From assembly GCA_944381935.1 (NCBI GenBank), contig CALWMN010000010.1, forward strand, positions 43,759 through 107,758: DNA of 64,000 nt. Direction: 5' to 3'. The translations under genes and the position numbers were made by a program. The notes under the pieces are model-generated. The model did not search any database. It was not told the origin of the DNA and saw only the letters and a program-made list of their open reading frames with translations. Positions 29,909 through 39,027 of the stretch are shown here, piece after piece (positions within the stretch are counted from its first letter, which is position 1; each line of letters opens with the position of its first letter). Source of the DNA: an uncultured Mediterraneibacter sp. Its GTDB lineage: Bacteria > Bacillota > Clostridia > Lachnospirales > Lachnospiraceae.

Positions 29909-30493
29909 TCAGAGCGCCCCGGCCTCTTTCAACGTCTGATACAGGCGGGATACCGGCAGCCCGACTACGTTATAATAGTCGCCCTCTATCCGGTCAATAT
30001 ATGCGGCGAACCGCCCCTGTATTCCATAAGCTCCCGCTTTATCCAGAGGTTCTCCCGTCTCCACATACGCTTCAATCTCCTCCTCTGTCATGGCATGCAC
30101 GAACACCCTGGTCCTTACGGAGTAATTCTCTGTCCGCGCCTCTTCCCCCTCCTCACGGAAAATGACGGCAACACCTGTAAACACCTGGTGTTCTCTGCCC
30201 CGGAGATCGCGCAGCATGGCTTTCGCTTCCTCCCCATCCCGCGGTTTTCCCAGTATCCTGCCATCCAGCACGACGACCGTATCCGCCCCGATTACGACGA
30301 GGTCCTCTCCTTTGGCCTCAGATAACACATTCCCTGCTTTCATCAGGGCCAGCTCCTTTACGATCTCATCCGGCGCCGTGCTCTCATACCGCTCTTCTTT
30401 TTCACTTACCATCACCTCAAACTCCACACCGATCTGGGATAAAAGCTCTTTCCTTCTCGGGGAAGCCGATCCTAAGATGATCCTCTTTTTCAC
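29909..30493 (-). CDS. maf: Maf-family nucleoside triphosphate pyrophosphatase
   Basis: House-cleaning enzyme hydrolysing non-canonical or dTTP/UTP-type nucleotides to monophosphate and pyrophosphate. It has 194 residues from a GTG start at 30493, with AGGAGG 8 bases upstream. The signature SASPRRKELL is at the N-terminus; GADTVVVLDGRILGKP and GEPLDKAGAYGIQG follow. It lies 29 bp behind the M20 gene and is probably cotranscribed. Confidence 0.94.
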   Translation of the reverse strand: MKKRIILGSASPRRKELLSQIGVEFEVMVSEKEERYESTAPDEIVKELALMKAGNVLSEAKGEDLVVIGADTVVVLDGRILGKPRDGEEAKAMLRDLRGREHQVFTGVAVIFREEGEEARTENYSVRTRVFVHAMTEEEIEAYVETGEPLDKAGAYGIQGRFAAYIDRIEGDYYNVVGLPVSRLYQTLKEAGAL

Positions 30494-30522
30494 TGTGTCT
30501 TCCTCCTGGCTGCTCCACAAAT

Positions 30523-31791
30523 CTATCTGTGCATTTCCTTCCACGCCTGCTTTAAGATCTCCGGCTCCGTCATCAGCCTGTATGCGCCCGCCTCCATGCA
30601 CTTCGCCGCATACGCCATCCCTTTGCTCCCGATACTCATGCCTGCCTGCGCCGTCGCCGCCCAGTGGTGCAGGGGCGTCCCTTTGCACATGGCGGCTGCG
30701 CTTAGCATAACGGTCGGGACGGTATGGCTTACATCCGACACATCTGTTCCGATGGAGAGCGGCACCGGCTCATCCTCCAGAGGCTCCAGGCCTGCAAAAT
30801 ATTCCCCGCCATTATCAAGCCCCGCCTCTTCTGAGATTGCCGCGGCAAACCGGATTTCCTCGTCCGTGTAAACCGGCACCGGTATCTTTCTCATCTCCTC
30901 ATAGAAGGTTTCGGAAAGCGTCCGGTTCACTTTCATCTCTTTATTGCAGGTCACTCTCTCGATCTCCACCCGGGTTCCCGTCATGAGCGCCGCTCCCTTC
31001 GCACAGTTGTCCACCCGCTCTGAAACCTCTTGTGTCCTCTCCCACTTAGAGGAGCGGATAAAATAGTTGGTGGCTGCATACGCCGGCACAATATTCGCCG
31101 GTCCGTCCGTATTCGTATAAGTATAATGGATTCTGACGCCATCCGCAACATGTTCCCTCAAATAATTCACCCCGACGTTCATAAGCTCCGCCGCGTCCAG
31201 GGCACTGCGCCCCATCTCCGGATGCTTGGACGCATGGGCGGAAGTTCCGTAGAAGTGATAGTTCTTGATATCCTGTGACTGCCAGATATCGTAACTGACC
31301 CGGTTCCGGTCAAAGGGATGCCATGTAACGGCTGCAGACAGGCCGTCAAAAATGCCCGCCTCGTTCATCCTGATCTTCCCGATCACGATCTCTTCCGCAG
31401 GGCAGCCATAGACCCGGACCGTCCCCTTCAGGTTTTCCGCCTCCATCCGTCTTTTCAGCGCGATGGCAGCTCCCGCACAGGCACTCCCGAGAAGATTGTG
31501 CCCGCAGCCGTGCCCCGGTCCGTCTGTCGGGCTGCAAAAGCTGCACACTTCCTGCCCCAGTCCCGGGAGCGCGTCATACTCTGCAAGGAATCCAATCACC
31601 GGCTCTCCTGTCCCCCATTGGGCCAGGAACGCTGTCTCAAAGCCGGCAAGCCCCCATTGAAGGGAGAAGCCCCCCTCTTCCAGAAAGCTCGCCAGTGCCC
31701 GCGACGACTCAGCCTCATGCTCTGAGAGCTCCGGATGCCGGAAGATATAATCTGCCGTCTCTGTCATCTTCTTTTCGATATCCTCTGTCAT
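30523..31791 (-). CDS. M20 family amidohydrolase (AbgB-like)
   Basis: 422 residues from the ATG at 31791 with an ideal AGGAGG. The M20 metal sites are visible: GFLAEYDALPG, GHGCGHNLLG, CPAEE and TSAHASKHPEMG. The TDGPGHGCGHN region and overall length resemble the aminobenzoyl-glutamate utilisation protein B (AbgB) subfamily. It probably hydrolyses an amide-linked amino acid or peptide conjugate in the cytoplasm; the substrate is not established. maf follows on the same transcript. Confidence 0.88.
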   Translation of the reverse strand: MTEDIEKKMTETADYIFRHPELSEHEAESSRALASFLEEGGFSLQWGLAGFETAFLAQWGTGEPVIGFLAEYDALPGLGQEVCSFCSPTDGPGHGCGHNLLGSACAGAAIALKRRMEAENLKGTVRVYGCPAEEIVIGKIRMNEAGIFDGLSAAVTWHPFDRNRVSYDIWQSQDIKNYHFYGTSAHASKHPEMGRSALDAAELMNVGVNYLREHVADGVRIHYTYTNTDGPANIVPAYAATNYFIRSSKWERTQEVSERVDNCAKGAALMTGTRVEIERVTCNKEMKVNRTLSETFYEEMRKIPVPVYTDEEIRFAAAISEEAGLDNGGEYFAGLEPLEDEPVPLSIGTDVSDVSHTVPTVMLSAAAMCKGTPLHHWAATAQAGMSIGSKGMAYAAKCMEAGAYRLMTEPEILKQAWKEMHR

Positions 31792-31862
31792 GCTTTTCCT
31801 CCTCTCCTGCCAAAAGAAGTGCGCAGCCGGCATATCTGCACCGTAACTGCGCACTTTCTGTT

Positions 31863-32678
31863 CTACAATTTCCGAAAAAGTGGTTTCCTCTGCTCAAATA
31901 CTGTGTAATACCTAAACCCGCAGTCTGACAGGATATCCTTCGCCCTGTCAAAACCGTATGCGATATACTGCGGGCAGTGTGCGTCTGAGCCGACCGTGAT
32001 GATCTCTCCGCCCAGCGCGCGGTATCTGCGCAGGATATCCGGATGGGGGTGGCAGAACCCCAAACCATACCTGAATCCAGATGTATTCAGCTCAATCCCT
32101 TTCCCCATATCCAGCACCTTCTTCAGAACTGCGTCGATCTCATCCGAAAGCGCTGCATAAGAATATTCCTCCGCTTTCCTTTTTCCGTATCTCACCACAT
32201 AATCTATGTGCCCGAGCACGTCAAAGCTGTCCGTCCGCTCAAGATTATCCAGCGTCTCTTTGAACATCTGCGAATAGACCTGCCCGTCCGACCGTCCCTG
32301 AAACACTGCCCCGTCGTACGGGTCTGCCCCGCCGATCAGATGAACCGATCCGATGACAAAGTCAAAGGGATAACGCCCCGCAAGCTCCCGGTAAAAACCG
32401 CCCAGATGCGGCTGAAGCCCCGTCTCGACTCCGATCTTGACCGTAATCCTGTCCGCATATTCCCTGCGGCACTCCTCGAGCACACGGAAATATTCCTCCG
32501 GGCCAAAGACAAATGCCGGCGTCTCCTCCCCCGGTTCTGTCGGGTAATCTTTGTCATAATGGTCTGTCAGGCATATTTCCTTAAGGCCTTTTTGCATGGC
32601 GCCCTCTATCATCTTCCTGACGTCGGCTTCGCTGTCCGTGGAAAAGCTGGAATGTGTGTGGCTGTCGCTTTCTATCAT
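31863..32678 (-). CDS. PHP-domain histidinol-phosphatase-like protein
   Basis: 271 residues with the PHP metal-binding pattern: SHTHSSFS at the N-terminus, LTDHYD, and GSDAHCP near the C-terminus. This is the HisJ/HisK family, which removes phosphate from L-histidinol phosphate in many Firmicutes. No other histidine genes lie nearby, so another phosphoester substrate is possible. GAGAGGG precedes the ATG. Confidence 0.85.
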   Translation of the reverse strand: MIESDSHTHSSFSTDSEADVRKMIEGAMQKGLKEICLTDHYDKDYPTEPGEETPAFVFGPEEYFRVLEECRREYADRITVKIGVETGLQPHLGGFYRELAGRYPFDFVIGSVHLIGGADPYDGAVFQGRSDGQVYSQMFKETLDNLERTDSFDVLGHIDYVVRYGKRKAEEYSYAALSDEIDAVLKKVLDMGKGIELNTSGFRYGLGFCHPHPDILRRYRALGGEIITVGSDAHCPQYIAYGFDRAKDILSDCGFRYYTVFEQRKPLFRKL

Positions 32679-32716
32679 CTTATTAACCCTCTCGTCCTAT
32701 ACTGCGTGAATATACT

Positions 32717-33913
32717 TCAGAACAGTCTGTCAAATCTCTCCATCGCCTCTGCCGTACTCTCATGCTGCCCGAATGACGTCAGGCGGAAATAATGTTTCCC
32801 ATTCCGCCCGAAACCTGCCCCCGGCGTTCCCACCACCTGGGCATTCTCAAGGAGATAGTCGAAAAACTCCCAGGATTCCATCCCCTTCGGGCACTCAAAC
32901 CAGATATACGGAGAGTTCACGCCGCCGGTAAAGGGGATTCCTTTCTTTCTCAGCACGTCTGCGATCATCTTCGCATTTTCCATATAGTATGCGATGTTCT
33001 CCCGGCACTCTGCCATTCCCTCCTCTGTAAACACAGCGGCAGCGGCATACTGCACAATGAACGGAGTCCCGTTAAACTTCGTCGAGTGTCTTCTGTTCCA
33101 CATCTCATTCAGGGACATCTTTTTCCCGTTTGAAGCCGTAAACACCAGCTCTTTGGGCACTACCGTATAGGAGCATCTCGTCCCGGTAAATCCGGCTGTC
33201 TTCGAGAGGGAAGCGAACTCAATCGCACATTCCTTCGCGCCCTCCACCTCATAGATACTTCTTGGAAGCTCCGGGTCAGATACGAACGCTTCATATGCAG
33301 AGTCAAAGAGGATCACTGCCTGGTTCTTCCTGGCATAATCGACCCATACTTTAAGCTGCTCCTTATTGTAGCATGCCCCCGTCGGGTTGTTCGGGGAGCA
33401 GAGGTAAATCATATCCGCCTTCACATTTTCATCCGGCATGGGGAGAAAATTGTTCTCCGCCGTCCCGTCCATATAGAGGATCTTCCTTCCGTCCATGATA
33501 TTCGTGTCCACATACACCGGATACACCGGGTCCGGCACCAGCACGGCATTGTCCTTCGCAAAGAGATCCGTGATATTGCCCGTATCACTCTTCGCCCCGT
33601 CCGAGATGAAGATCGTATCCGGGTCCACATCCGCCCCGTTTCTTTTATAGTAGCCTGAAATCGCCTTCCGCAAAAAGTCATATCCCTTCTCGGGACCGTA
33701 TCCCCGGAACGTATCAGGGGACGCCTGCATGTCTACAGCCTCGTGGAGCGCCTCAATCGCTTTCTTCGTCAGAGGTTTCGTCACGTCGCCGATTCCCAGG
33801 CGTATGATCTTTTTGCCGGGATGCGACTGCTCATATACATTCACTCTTCTTGCAATCTCTGCAAAGAGGTAACTTTCTTCCAGATTCTGATAATTTTCAT
33901 TTAAACTTGGCAT
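32717..33913 (-). CDS. dapL: LL-diaminopimelate aminotransferase
   Basis: Converts tetrahydrodipicolinate directly to LL-diaminopimelate using glutamate as amino donor, for lysine and peptidoglycan synthesis. It has 398 residues. GIGDVTKPLTKKAIEAL, FISDGAKSDTGNITDLF and SLSKTAGFTGTRC (PLP lysine) are family signatures. The ATG at 33913 is preferred over one two codons earlier because AGGAG is then 8 bases upstream. dapF, the next enzyme of the pathway, is at 58.4 kb. Confidence 0.96.
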   Translation of the reverse strand: MPSLNENYQNLEESYLFAEIARRVNVYEQSHPGKKIIRLGIGDVTKPLTKKAIEALHEAVDMQASPDTFRGYGPEKGYDFLRKAISGYYKRNGADVDPDTIFISDGAKSDTGNITDLFAKDNAVLVPDPVYPVYVDTNIMDGRKILYMDGTAENNFLPMPDENVKADMIYLCSPNNPTGACYNKEQLKVWVDYARKNQAVILFDSAYEAFVSDPELPRSIYEVEGAKECAIEFASLSKTAGFTGTRCSYTVVPKELVFTASNGKKMSLNEMWNRRHSTKFNGTPFIVQYAAAAVFTEEGMAECRENIAYYMENAKMIADVLRKKGIPFTGGVNSPYIWFECPKGMESWEFFDYLLENAQVVGTPGAGFGRNGKHYFRLTSFGQHESTAEAMERFDRLF

Positions 33914-33991
33914 CGTCATTTCTCCTTTCCTGCTTGTACGTTCCTCATTGTAGCAGGAAATCTGTAATTTTTCCAGTCCCAGTGAAATTTC

Positions 33992-34723
33992 TTATGCCCT
34001 CACGTCCTTCTTCTTAAGACACAGAACCGCTGCCGCTGTAAACAGGACGAAAAAGACTGTCAGGCTGATAAGGAAGGGAAGGATGTCTCCCCCCAGTACA
34101 TCGTCAGACCTGTTTGAGTTCATTCCTGCCATCATCAGGGAATAAGGCCAGAACAGCTCCCACCCCTGGCTTACGAACAGGAATCCCAGGATGCTCCCTG
34201 CCAGCGCAATCCCGATCGGCACGGCAAAGCTTCTGATCATCATGGACAGAAACAGCTGTAATGTCCCGATCCCCGCAGCTGCAAGCGTTCCCCGCAAAAG
34301 CCACAGAATGGTATTCCCCGGCATCATTCCCGGAAGGGAACAGAACTTCCCGCAGAGGAAGTAAAGCACGCCGACCCAGAGCTGCGTAGCCAGGGTCACG
34401 CGGAATATGACTGCCAGCTTCCCCAGGAAAACATCCCGGACCGGGACCGGAGCCGTCATCAGCACGTTCCAGTTATGGTTCAGATGCTCCAGCCTCCACA
34501 GCCAGGAACAGTAAAGGGCAATCAGGGGCGAATAAAACAGCCAGGAATAGAACAGGGTGTGCTGCGTCCACAGGGAATACCATCCTTCCGTGAGCATCCC
34601 CAGATTATTCAGATAGTTAAACGTCCCCATAATGGCGGGGATGACAGGGACGGCCACGCAGGCAATCCAGATGCAGGAATGCTTCAGTTTCATATTTTCG
34701 GCTTTGATACATTTTATCAGCAT
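33992..34723 (-). CDS. Lantibiotic-immunity type ABC permease (LanG-like)
   Basis: 243 residues with six membrane helices and no extracytoplasmic domain of note. Pairs with the preceding permease and ATPase as a LanFEG-type exporter that removes lantibiotics or similar peptides from the membrane. It begins four bases beyond the previous stop codon and uses AAGGAGG located over that stop. The assignment rests on gene order and hydropathy. Confidence 0.82.
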   Translation of the reverse strand: MLIKCIKAENMKLKHSCIWIACVAVPVIPAIMGTFNYLNNLGMLTEGWYSLWTQHTLFYSWLFYSPLIALYCSWLWRLEHLNHNWNVLMTAPVPVRDVFLGKLAVIFRVTLATQLWVGVLYFLCGKFCSLPGMMPGNTILWLLRGTLAAAGIGTLQLFLSMMIRSFAVPIGIALAGSILGFLFVSQGWELFWPYSLMMAGMNSNRSDDVLGGDILPFLISLTVFFVLFTAAAVLCLKKKDVRA

Positions 34724-34726
34724 CCT

Positions 34727-35491
34727 CTATACCTCCTTCCTCAGATAAATCCATCTCTCTGCCAGATATAGCCCTGCCCCCGCCAGAAGGAATACGGCAA
34801 ACTGAACTTCCGGGAAATCTACATAGTAAAGAGCCATCCCGCCATTTGCCGTCTTTTCCCAGTCTACTGCCGCCACGGAGAAAATTGAAAAATACCCCCA
34901 TATGACAAGCTGGTTGACGATGCGCGGGAAATACATGGAGAACAACCCCAGAAAACCTCCGGCGATCCCCACAAGCAGCGGGATAATCTGGTTGTCGCTC
35001 ATAAGCGATAAAAGGTGCTGGATTCCCAGCAGTACGGCGCCGACCGCAGTGATCGCCAGGAAATGCAGCAGGAACCTGCCTGCTTGCACCGGCTCCGTAA
35101 ATCCAAACAGCTTCCCGAACAGCAGGATGCCCAGTGTCTCCGCCGCCGTAAAGCAGACGAGATACCTGCACTCAAAGAAAAACTTGATATCATAAAAGCT
35201 CCCCGGCTTCTCCATTGTATACAAAAGCTTCCATGTGTTCCCCTTGATCTCCATGTCACACAGGCGGCTTGCCACCACGGCGAGCATCACCGGCATGAAG
35301 ATTGCATTCATCACACAATAACTGTAGAAAAGATAGGCATACCCGAACGCCCTGTCCGCATCTGTAAAATTGCGGATATTCGCCATGCTCCACAGCATGA
35401 GCAGCGCGGCAAAGCCGATGGGGACAAGCCACACGAACCTTCTTTTCATTTTTTTCTGTTCTGCCCAAAAAAGCCTCTGCTTTGTCCTCAT
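34727..35491 (-). CDS. Lantibiotic-immunity type ABC permease (LanE-like)
   Basis: 254 residues, six membrane helices, starting MRTKQRLFWAEQKKMKRRF with a basic cytoplasmic end. It overlaps the ATPase gene by 4 bp (ATGA) and precedes the second permease. Two unlike permeases with one ATPase is the LanFEG/CprABC arrangement. No substrate can be assigned from sequence. Confidence 0.82.
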   Translation of the reverse strand: MRTKQRLFWAEQKKMKRRFVWLVPIGFAALLMLWSMANIRNFTDADRAFGYAYLFYSYCVMNAIFMPVMLAVVASRLCDMEIKGNTWKLLYTMEKPGSFYDIKFFFECRYLVCFTAAETLGILLFGKLFGFTEPVQAGRFLLHFLAITAVGAVLLGIQHLLSLMSDNQIIPLLVGIAGGFLGLFSMYFPRIVNQLVIWGYFSIFSVAAVDWEKTANGGMALYYVDFPEVQFAVFLLAGAGLYLAERWIYLRKEV

Positions 35492-36408
35492 AGGCTCACC
35501 TTCTTTCCGGTCAGCTTCAGGAAAATGTCCTCCAGGCTTACCTGAAGCTCTTCCAGGCGCAGAAGACCGATATCGTGTTCCGCCAAAAGCCTTACACTTC
35601 GCAGGACGCAGGCGTCCTCCTCCGAGTCAAGGAGCAGCCTTCCGCTTTCCCTGTCATACCGGACCGGGATGTCTGCCCCCTTCAGCACCCGGAACGCCCG
35701 CTCATCGTCCGTGGTCCTCACCTTGAGCCTTAGCCGGCTGTGCCGGTGCAGGTCGGCCAGCCCGCCTTCAAAGAGCAGCTCCCCCTGATGGATGATCCCC
35801 ACATGGGTCGCCATCTGGTCGATCTCGCTGAGCAGGTGGCTGGAGACGAGAACCGTCATCCCGAACCTGTCCGGCAGGGAACAGATCAGCTCCCGCATCT
35901 CCTGTATGCCTGCCGGATCCAGCCCGTTTGTCGGCTCATCCAAAAGAAGCAGCCTGGGATGCCCCAGAAGCGCTGACGCAAGCCCCAGCCTCTGCTTCAT
36001 CCCCAGAGAATAGTTTTTCACCTTCTTGTCCTGCTGCTTTTCCATGCGGACTGTCCTTAAAACAGGCTCGATCTCGGTCTTCGGCACTCCTTTGAGCGTA
36101 CAGATGATCTCCAGGTTTTCCCTGCCGGTCAGATGCCCGTAATGCGCCGGTGATTCGATCAGAGAACCTGTGTTTTTCAAGATTTTCATCCTGTTTTCTT
36201 CCCTGACCGGGACGCCGAATATTCGGATATCCCCCTGTGTCTGCCTTGCCAGTCCCAGGAGCATTTTCATCGTAGTGGATTTCCCTGCCCCGTTCGGTCC
36301 CAGGAATCCGTAGATACTTCCTTTGGGGACATTCATATTCAGATTCTTCACGACATATTTTTTCCCATACTTTTTAGAAAGTGACTCAGTGGCAACAATG
36401 TTTTCCAT
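35488..36408 (-). CDS. ABC transporter ATPase (LanF/BcrA-like)
   Basis: 306 residues. Walker A is GPNGAGKST, the signature is NYSLGMKQRLGLA, and Walker B is LLLLDEPTNGLDP. The C-terminal 90-residue extension is typical of BcrA/LanF drug-exporter ATPases. AAAGGAG precedes the ATG. First gene of the transporter operon, diverging from the response regulator gene across 174 bp. Confidence 0.92.
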   Translation of the reverse strand: MENIVATESLSKKYGKKYVVKNLNMNVPKGSIYGFLGPNGAGKSTTMKMLLGLARQTQGDIRIFGVPVREENRMKILKNTGSLIESPAHYGHLTGRENLEIICTLKGVPKTEIEPVLRTVRMEKQQDKKVKNYSLGMKQRLGLASALLGHPRLLLLDEPTNGLDPAGIQEMRELICSLPDRFGMTVLVSSHLLSEIDQMATHVGIIHQGELLFEGGLADLHRHSRLRLKVRTTDDERAFRVLKGADIPVRYDRESGRLLLDSEEDACVLRSVRLLAEHDIGLLRLEELQVSLEDIFLKLTGKKVSL

Positions 36409-36477
36409 AGCTTTCTCTCCTTTCGCTGACCACAGTCTACTCTTCCCGGCTTATCTGGCCATGAAGCGTCCCTTATT

Positions 36478-36494
36478 TTTACCTTAAATTTACG
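36478..36494. promoter_or_regulatory. Putative response-regulator operator between transporter and sensor genes
   Basis: Two direct half-sites, TTTACC (36478) and TTTACG (36489), are spaced 11 bp apart on the plus strand. Tandem half-sites at one helical turn are typical for OmpR-family regulators. The site lies in the divergent control region of the transporter and the regulator. Inferred only. Confidence 0.4.
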
Positions 36495-36582
36495 TCGGGC
36501 GTAGTTCTTTCACTGCCGGGCATGTTATGATATGCATGGCAGGGCATCTGCCCTCTTATATTGACAGAAAGGACTTGGAATC

Positions 36583-37329
36583 ATGAAAATATATGACTGT
36601 AGAATCCTGATCGTGGACGATAACAGGGAACTGGCTTACATGATACGTGACACCCTATACAGAAACGGTTATGAAAATATCATCTGTGCGCACACCTGCG
36701 CGCAGGGTCTCCTTAAATTCCGCCAGGAATCCCCCAGGCTGGTGATCCTGGACATTATGCTGCCTGACGGCGACGGCTTCTCCCTGTTCCGCCAGATGCG
36801 TGAGATATCTGAGGTTCCGATCCTCTTTCTCTCTGCAAAGGATGAAGATAACGACCGCCTCTTCGGTCTGGGACTTGGCGCGGATGACTACATCACAAAG
36901 CCTTTCCTGTCGCAGGAACTGATCCTTCGCGTAGGGGCAGTTCTAAAGAGGACCTACCAGACCAAAACCGCATTTTCCGATTCCGGCTTCTCCCCAGAGG
37001 GAGACATCCTGGTGCTTGGCAGCCACTGCATCTCTTTTTCGGACGCCACGGTCACATGGGGCAGTCAGGTCTGTTCCCTCACTGCCAAAGAACTGAAGCT
37101 CCTTAAAAAGCTGAATCAGAACAGAGGGAAAATCGTCACCTTCGATGCCCTGTGCATGAGCGTCTGGGGAGATTCCTACTATGGTTACGAAAACACACTG
37201 ATGGTGCACATCCGGCATCTTCGCGAAAAAATCGAGGACGACCCTTCCTCCCCCAAATGGCTGCTGACTGCCCGCGGTCTTGGGTACCGGTTAAAAAAGG
37301 AGGATACTGCTGATGAAAAGTCTGTTTAG
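36583..37329 (+). CDS. OmpR-family response regulator of the LanFEG-like system
   Basis: 248 residues: receiver domain with phospho-acceptor Asp57 (LVILDIMLPDGDGF), Lys in ADDYITKPF, and a C-terminal winged helix (residues about 145-240). AAAGGAC precedes the ATG. The last 17 bp overlap the kinase gene. By position it controls the divergent ABC transporter, as CprR does for CprABC in Clostridioides difficile. Confidence 0.93.
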   Translation: MKIYDCRILIVDDNRELAYMIRDTLYRNGYENIICAHTCAQGLLKFRQESPRLVILDIMLPDGDGFSLFRQMREISEVPILFLSAKDEDNDRLFGLGLGADDYITKPFLSQELILRVGAVLKRTYQTKTAFSDSGFSPEGDILVLGSHCISFSDATVTWGSQVCSLTAKELKLLKKLNQNRGKIVTFDALCMSVWGDSYYGYENTLMVHIRHLREKIEDDPSSPKWLLTARGLGYRLKKEDTADEKSV

Positions 37330-38689
37330 GATCATACGGCGGTATGTCGCAAACGCAGTGCTGCTCGTCCTGTTCGTCATTGCCTTTAATATCATTGCAA
37401 CCTTTTTTATCCTGTACCGCCTCAGCCTCTCTTATCCGACACCTGAGGCAGCCGCTTACTCCTCCGCCTCTGAACAGCTGGATGAAATCTCCCGGGAAAT
37501 TTCATACTCCGAAGGTATCTGCCGTATTTCCGACCAGGGAAGAAGCATCCTGGAACAGTCCCAATATGTCTGGGCGATGCTGCTTGGCCCGGGCGGCAAT
37601 GTCGTGTGGAGCTGGCACCTCCCGGAAGAGTTCGCCGATTCCTACAGTATCCCGGAAGTCGCCCAATTCAGCCGCTGGTATTTGAATGATTACCCGACCC
37701 GCATATGGGAATCGGGTGATCATCTTCTGGTAACGGGTGAGGACCGGGACAGCATTTTCCGGATCAATCTGGTGTACACAACCTCCTATGTGGACAGTAT
37801 AAAAATTTATGTTGTCTCACTTATCGCATTGAACCTCGTGCTGATCCTCTCCCTTGCACTCTGGTTCGGCTACCGGTTCTACCGGTCCTTACGCCCCCTC
37901 GCGAAAGGGATTGAAAGCATGGCAGACAGCCGGCCTGTCCTTCTGCCGGAGAGGGGGATCACCGAAGAGCTGTCCCGGGAGCTGAACAAAACATCCCGGA
38001 TGCTGGACGCCCAGAATGAAAAGTTGAAAAAAAGGGATGACGCCCGCACAGAGTGGATCTCCGGCGTGTCCCATGACATCCGCACTCCGCTGGCACTGAT
38101 CATCGGCTACGCAGAATCTCTTGCCTCCGACGCGGACCTGAGGGAAGAAAACAGACAGCGTTCAGAAAATATCCGCAGGCAGGGCATCCTGATCAAACAG
38201 CTCATCCAGGACCTGAATCTGACTTCCAAACTGGAATACAATGCACAGCCGCTGCACAAAGTCCCATACAGCCCTGCCTTCCTCCTGCGTGAGACCGCCG
38301 CAGAGTATTATAACGATGGACTGTCAGACGAATATGAAATCGAAATCCGCATCGCCCCGGAGGTGGAAGCAGTCCGGCTGGATGGCGATGTGAGCCTGAT
38401 AAAGCGCGCGCTGCGCAATATAATCGGCAACAGCATCCGGCACAACCCTGACGGCTGCCGGATTCAGGCAGAACTCTTCATGGATCTTGGCAGTGTAGTA
38501 TGGAGGTTTTCGGACACGGGACCGGGCATCCCGCAGAATGTCGTTGATTGCCTGAAAGGGCGGCCTGTAGAAGGGCTTCATGTCATGGGGCTGAGAATTG
38601 TACAGCAGATCGTCACCGCTCATGGAGGAAGAATCTTTTTCCCGCAGGGACAGAATGGGATGCATGCAATCGAGTTTGTGGTGAATTGA
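37313..38689 (+). CDS. Sensor histidine kinase of the LanFEG-like system
   Basis: 458 residues: membrane helix (about 10-35), an extracytoplasmic sensor domain of roughly 125 residues, a second helix (about 165-190), HAMP-like linker, HisKA domain with His254 in SHDIRTPLAL, and HATPase with FSDTGPGIP. The G2 box is less Gly-rich than usual. AAGGAGG precedes the ATG. The partner regulator overlaps upstream. It probably senses a cationic peptide or cell-wall stress. Confidence 0.92.
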   Translation: MKSLFRIIRRYVANAVLLVLFVIAFNIIATFFILYRLSLSYPTPEAAAYSSASEQLDEISREISYSEGICRISDQGRSILEQSQYVWAMLLGPGGNVVWSWHLPEEFADSYSIPEVAQFSRWYLNDYPTRIWESGDHLLVTGEDRDSIFRINLVYTTSYVDSIKIYVVSLIALNLVLILSLALWFGYRFYRSLRPLAKGIESMADSRPVLLPERGITEELSRELNKTSRMLDAQNEKLKKRDDARTEWISGVSHDIRTPLALIIGYAESLASDADLREENRQRSENIRRQGILIKQLIQDLNLTSKLEYNAQPLHKVPYSPAFLLRETAAEYYNDGLSDEYEIEIRIAPEVEAVRLDGDVSLIKRALRNIIGNSIRHNPDGCRIQAELFMDLGSVVWRFSDTGPGIPQNVVDCLKGRPVEGLHVMGLRIVQQIVTAHGGRIFFPQGQNGMHAIEFVVN

Positions 38690-38696
38690 GGTGGTT

Positions 38697-38880
38697 CGCA
38701 ATCGCGCAACGCACCTCGATTCCGCTTCGCTTCATCTCGGTCGTGGCTTTCGCCTCCTTCCGCAATCGCGCAACGCACCTCGATTCCGCTTCGCTTCATC
38801 TCGGTCGTGGCTTTCGCCTCCTTCCGCAATCGCGCAACGCACCTCGATTCCGCTTCGCTTCATCTCGGTCGTGGCTTTCG
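38697..38880. repeat. 64-bp tandem repeat (2.9 copies)
   Basis: Two identical 64-bp units (38697-38760 and 38761-38824) and a third truncated after about 56 bp. Units begin CGCAATCGCGCAACGC and contain CTTCGCTTCATCTCGG. The repeats start 8 bp after the kinase stop codon. They give apparent ORFs in several frames, but these only reflect the repeat. No coding role seen; not CRISPR, because there are no unique spacers. Confidence 0.95.
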
Positions 38881-38886
38881 CCACAT

Positions 38887-38952
38887 GGATAAGAATGGGC
38901 AAGGCTGCCAGGAAATGCGAGCACTTCCTGGCAGCCTTTCCCATTCTTATCC
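38887..38952. repeat. 66-bp near-perfect palindrome
   Basis: Two arms of 28-29 bp (starting GGATAAGAATGGG and ending CCCATTCTTATCC) with one mismatch and a loop of about 8 bases. No T run follows on either strand, so it is not a standard terminator. It directly follows the 64-bp repeats. Either transcript would form a very stable hairpin. Confidence 0.93.
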
Positions 38953-38974
38953 GCGTTGCTCAATTGCTGCACGC

Positions 38975-38996
38975 AAAAAAACCGCCGTCCCCGCGG
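38975..38996 (-). terminator. Terminator of tRNA-Lys
   Basis: Minus strand CCGC, a seven-base loop, GCGG, then seven T residues (38975-38981), starting about 30 bases after the tRNA end. Confidence 0.75.
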
Positions 38997-39027
38997 CTCC
39001 AATGTCCGCAAAAACAGCGATTTCAAG

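Noticed and set aside
36561-36566. TTGACA just before the response regulator gene, as a -35 box
   Set aside because: It lies only about 17 bp before the start codon, leaving no room for a -10 and leader.
38697-38952. Possible CRISPR array
   Set aside because: Repeat units are directly adjacent with no unique spacers, and no cas genes occur in the window.
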